A model generated the notes under the pieces. That model was not told the DNA's origin and did not search any database. It worked only from the letters and a program-made list of their open reading frames with translations. The translations under genes were made by a program, and so were the position numbers. DNA of 64,000 nt, from contig CAJNDS010002135.1 in the NCBI GenBank assembly GCA_905221605.1, positions 819,501 through 883,500 of the forward strand. The letters run 5' to 3'. The first letter of the stretch is position 1; every line of letters starts with the position of its first letter. Positions 62,701 to 64,000 of this stretch are shown here, in pieces. This DNA comes from Symbiodinium natans. Taxonomy: Eukaryota > Sar > Dinophyceae > Suessiales > Symbiodiniaceae.

Positions 62701-64000
62701 CGCCTCCACACCCAAGACAGCCTCCAACAGGCAGAGATCTTTCCCTAAACCCCAAACCCCAAACCCCAAATCCCACCCCAAACCCCAAACCCCAAACCCG
62801 AAACCCTAAACCCGAAACCCTAAACCCGAAACCCTAAACCCTAAACCCTAAACCCTAAACCCTAAACCCTAAACCCTAAACCCTAAACCCTAAACCCTAA
62901 ACCCTAAACCCTAAACCCAAGACAGCCTCCAGCAGGCAGATCTTCCTCTGGCCGACGTGCGCCTACTCGGCTGCTTCACCAGATGCATGGTGGTTTTTGG
63001 GCTGGTGGAGCTCTGTGAGGTGCTGGATAGGGTTTAGGGTTTAGGGTTTAGGGTTTAGGGTTTAGGGTTTAGGGTTTGGGGTTTAGGGTTCTGGGGTTTT
63101 AGGCTTTAGGGTTAGTTCTGTGAGGTGCTGGTACCGTTGCTGTACATCGTCTTGGCGGTGATGCTGCACGGCCCGTTGGGATGGAACCGGGAGTGTCTGA
63201 GCTGAGCTGATCTTGTTTTCGAGTTTAGGGTTTAGGGTTTACGGTTTGGGGTTTTAGGGTTTAGTGATTTTCGTGGCTTAAGGGGGTTCGATGTAGCCCT
63301 CAGGGTTTAGGGTTTAAGCTTGAAAAAAACTCAAGCTTAAACCCTAAACCCTGAGGGCTACATTGCACCCCTTAAGCCACGAAAATCCCTAAACCCTAAA
63401 CCCTAAACCCTAAACCCTAAACCCTTAACCCAACCTAAAGCCCAAGGTACATCTACCTCTTCAAGGACATGGAGCTCAGGGCCGCGCTGGTCGGGAATGG
63501 CTTGGGCTTTCTTATCGAGGTGCTGGTCTCCGAAAATAGGGGTTTAGGGTTTAGGGTTTAGGGATTAGGGTTTAGGGTTTAGGGCAAAAGTTTAGGGTTT
63601 AGGGTTTAGGGGCATTCCGTTATCAAAAGGACCCCAATAAGGCACCCCCTAGTATCGCCAACCGCCAGGTGCTGGTCCTCCTCCTTCTGCAGTGCGCAGT
63701 TTTTCGACTTTTCGGCTTCAACATGCTCAGGTTTGTTTCGCATGTGCTGTGGACGGACCCATGGAGCTTGCAATGTGGGAGTTTTTTCCATAGAAGGAGA
63801 TACCCAGAACTTGGTGACATCTTTCTTTTTGTTTTTTGTGTTTGGGGGGGGGGGGGGGGGGGGTTGCCTAGAACTAAACCCTAAACCCTTAAACCTTAAA
63901 CCCGAAACCCTTGGCCAGCTCAGGACTATGGCTACTGGATCTCGATTCTCAGCACGAGCTTGTTAGGCTGGGTCGTTGTAATGTTGTCCCACGGCGGGCA
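59702..64000 (+). CDS. Multi-exon gene for a multi-pass membrane protein (3' end outside window)
   Basis: Exons I can fit: 59702-60027, 60180-60268, 60450-60514, 60689-about 60751, 61117-61199, 61311-61391, 61500-61967, 62117-62218, 62366-62453, 62555-62730, 62936-63019, 63125-63198, 63447-63519, 63669-63780, 63919-end. Phases agree at every junction except exon 4/5, where the boundary is unresolved. Donors are GT, GC (61968, 62219, 62454, 62731) and perhaps GA (63199). The first ~110 residues are Ser/Pro-rich; an in-frame TGA precedes ATG 59702. The remainder has many hydrophobic segments: exon 5 M-L-V-V-L-G-L-L-I-L-V, several in exon 7, and exons 8, 12, 14 and 15. No family is recognised; a membrane location is inferred from hydrophobicity only. 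Most introns are telomere-like repeats or introners. Confidence 0.75.
60028..60179 (+). mobile_element. Introner-like intron 1 (TAGCATTTT family, copy 1)
   Basis: Starts GTCATAGTTGGGTACCATTTT and ends CTACCATGAACTAGGTTAG. It matches 60974-61116 at both ends and in the CATTCTTAAGG and AGGAATA blocks. Its removal joins exons 1 and 2 in frame. Confidence 0.65.
60515..60688 (+). repeat. Telomere-repeat intron 3
   Basis: Almost entirely TTTAGGG. The intron start GTGGCCTTTCTGGAGGGA and the first bases of the next exon GTGGCGTTCCTCGAGGGA are a degenerate direct repeat. Confidence 0.7.
60752..60878 (+). repeat. 36-bp direct repeat around a TTTAGGG array
   Basis: The block starting GGACCAAGCATCTTTGTCAT at 60752-60787 recurs at 60843-60878 with one difference, bracketing a telomere-like array. 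The first copy overlaps the end of exon 4, so either copy may carry the splice site. Confidence 0.8.
60974..61116 (+). mobile_element. Introner-like element (TAGCATTTT family, copy 2)
   Basis: GGGGTAGCATTTTG near the left end and CAAAATGCTATCCC near the right end are inverted repeats; it ends ACTAG immediately before exon 5. Confidence 0.7.
61200..61310 (+). mobile_element. Introner, CTTAG...CTAAG family, copy 1 (111 bp)
   Basis: GTGA at 61200-61203 is duplicated at 61311-61314. The intron runs from the first GTGA (GT donor) to CAACTAAG (AG acceptor in the inverted repeat). Removing it joins exons 5 and 6 in phase 0. Confidence 0.85.
61392..61499 (+). mobile_element. Introner, CTTAG...CTAAG family, copy 2 (108 bp)
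   Basis: GTGG at 61392-61395 is duplicated at 61500-61503. The ends CTTAGGTGCTGAGT and ACTCAGCAACTAAG are inverted repeats with one mismatch. The interior matches copy 1 (GTACACTTTACA, TTTTTGGGATAC, CCCCTATAGAACTGAAA). Confidence 0.88.
61968..62116 (+). repeat. Composite intron 7: inverted-repeat element plus CCCTAAA units
   Basis: GC donor (AAG|GCTTGG). The part 61982-62055 begins GTACCCTTTTT and includes AAAAAAGGGTACCC, an inverted repeat; CCCTAAA units follow. AAATCAAGG occurs at both exon edges. Confidence 0.7.
62219..62365 (+). repeat. Telomere-repeat intron 8
   Basis: GC donor (AAAG|GCTGGG), CCCTAAA-type body with CCCCAAA and CCCGAAA variants, acceptor TACAG. GCGGCAA occurs on both sides. 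Confidence 0.7.
62731..62935 (+). repeat. Telomere-repeat intron 10 with ~30-bp flanking direct repeat
   Basis: GC donor CAG|GCAGAG; the body is CCCCAAA then CCCTAAA heptamers. ACCCAAGACAGCCTCCAACA at the donor side recurs, with one change, at the acceptor side. Confidence 0.8.
63020..63124 (+). repeat. Telomere-repeat intron 11 with 15-bp direct repeat
   Basis: TCTGTGAGGTGCTGG at 63012-63026 and 63117-63131 is exact. The left copy supplies AG|GT as donor, the right copy the acceptor AG. Confidence 0.82.
63266..63387. repeat. Large near-perfect palindrome in an intron
   Basis: Arms of about 58 bp starting GATTTTCGTGGCTTAAGGGG face each other across a few A residues near 63326. Both arms include telomere-like units. 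Confidence 0.85.
63520..63668 (+). repeat. Telomere-repeat intron 13 with flanking AGGTGCTGGTC repeat
   Basis: Donor GAG|GTGCTGGTC and acceptor side CAG|GTGCTGGTC; the body is mostly TTTAGGG. Confidence 0.75.

Overview
The window looks like nuclear DNA of a dinoflagellate, probably Suessiales/Symbiodiniaceae-like. This is inferred from four things: TTTAGGG/CCCTAAA repeats scattered through about 49 kb, introns with GT, GC and possibly GA donors, introner-like elements with terminal inverted repeats, and a Ty1/copia element whose LTR carries a sequence resembling the 3' end of the dinoflagellate spliced leader.

Region 1 (1-14,215) is a one-strand array of about ten ORFs, truncated at the left edge. 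It starts inside a polyprotein ending in a ubiquitin-protease (USP)-like domain. Next come unknown basic proteins, a small Cys/His protein, a dual-specificity-phosphatase-like protein, a Pro/Ser-rich protein and four related helical proteins. Every ORF except the terminal doubtful one has a small hairpin at its stop codon, and most have another 7-45 nt before the likely start. The hairpins share a core (GAGG-UCN-CCUC with flanking AGU/CU) but have unrelated outer stems that stay self-complementary, so structure rather than sequence is conserved. In three ORFs the stop codon lies in the core. The array ends in a stem-loop, a GAAAT run and a ~630 bp (TTG)n/(TTGGTTG)n tract, which looks like the 3' end of a non-LTR retroelement. 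This hairpin-bracketed cassette array is the most unusual thing in the window.

Region 2 (14,850-27,070 and 37,000-59,450) is a mosaic of short telomere-like arrays in both orientations, simple repeats, several families of ~90-180 bp inverted-repeat elements, and short exon-like islands. One stretch (42,590-43,190) uses the octamer CCCTAAAA instead.

Region 3 (27,075-36,998, minus strand) is a full-length Ty1/copia element. Its ~228 bp LTRs differ by one base, a CCCTA direct repeat flanks it, and there is a PBS matching the anticodon arm of a Met tRNA and a polypurine tract. Besides gag, protease, integrase, RT and RNase H it carries a second protease-like domain, a degenerate C5-methyltransferase-like domain, a 2OG-Fe(II)-oxygenase-like domain and a C-terminal Cys/His segment. 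Its coding sequence changes frame four times.

Region 4 (59,702-64,000) is a plus-strand, multi-exon gene for a multi-pass membrane protein of unknown function, running off the right edge. Its phases agree at every junction from exon 5 on. Many introns are telomere-repeat arrays flanked by direct repeats of 7-32 bp containing the splice sites. Others are introners in which a 4-bp duplication supplies the GT donor and the inverted repeat supplies the AG acceptor.
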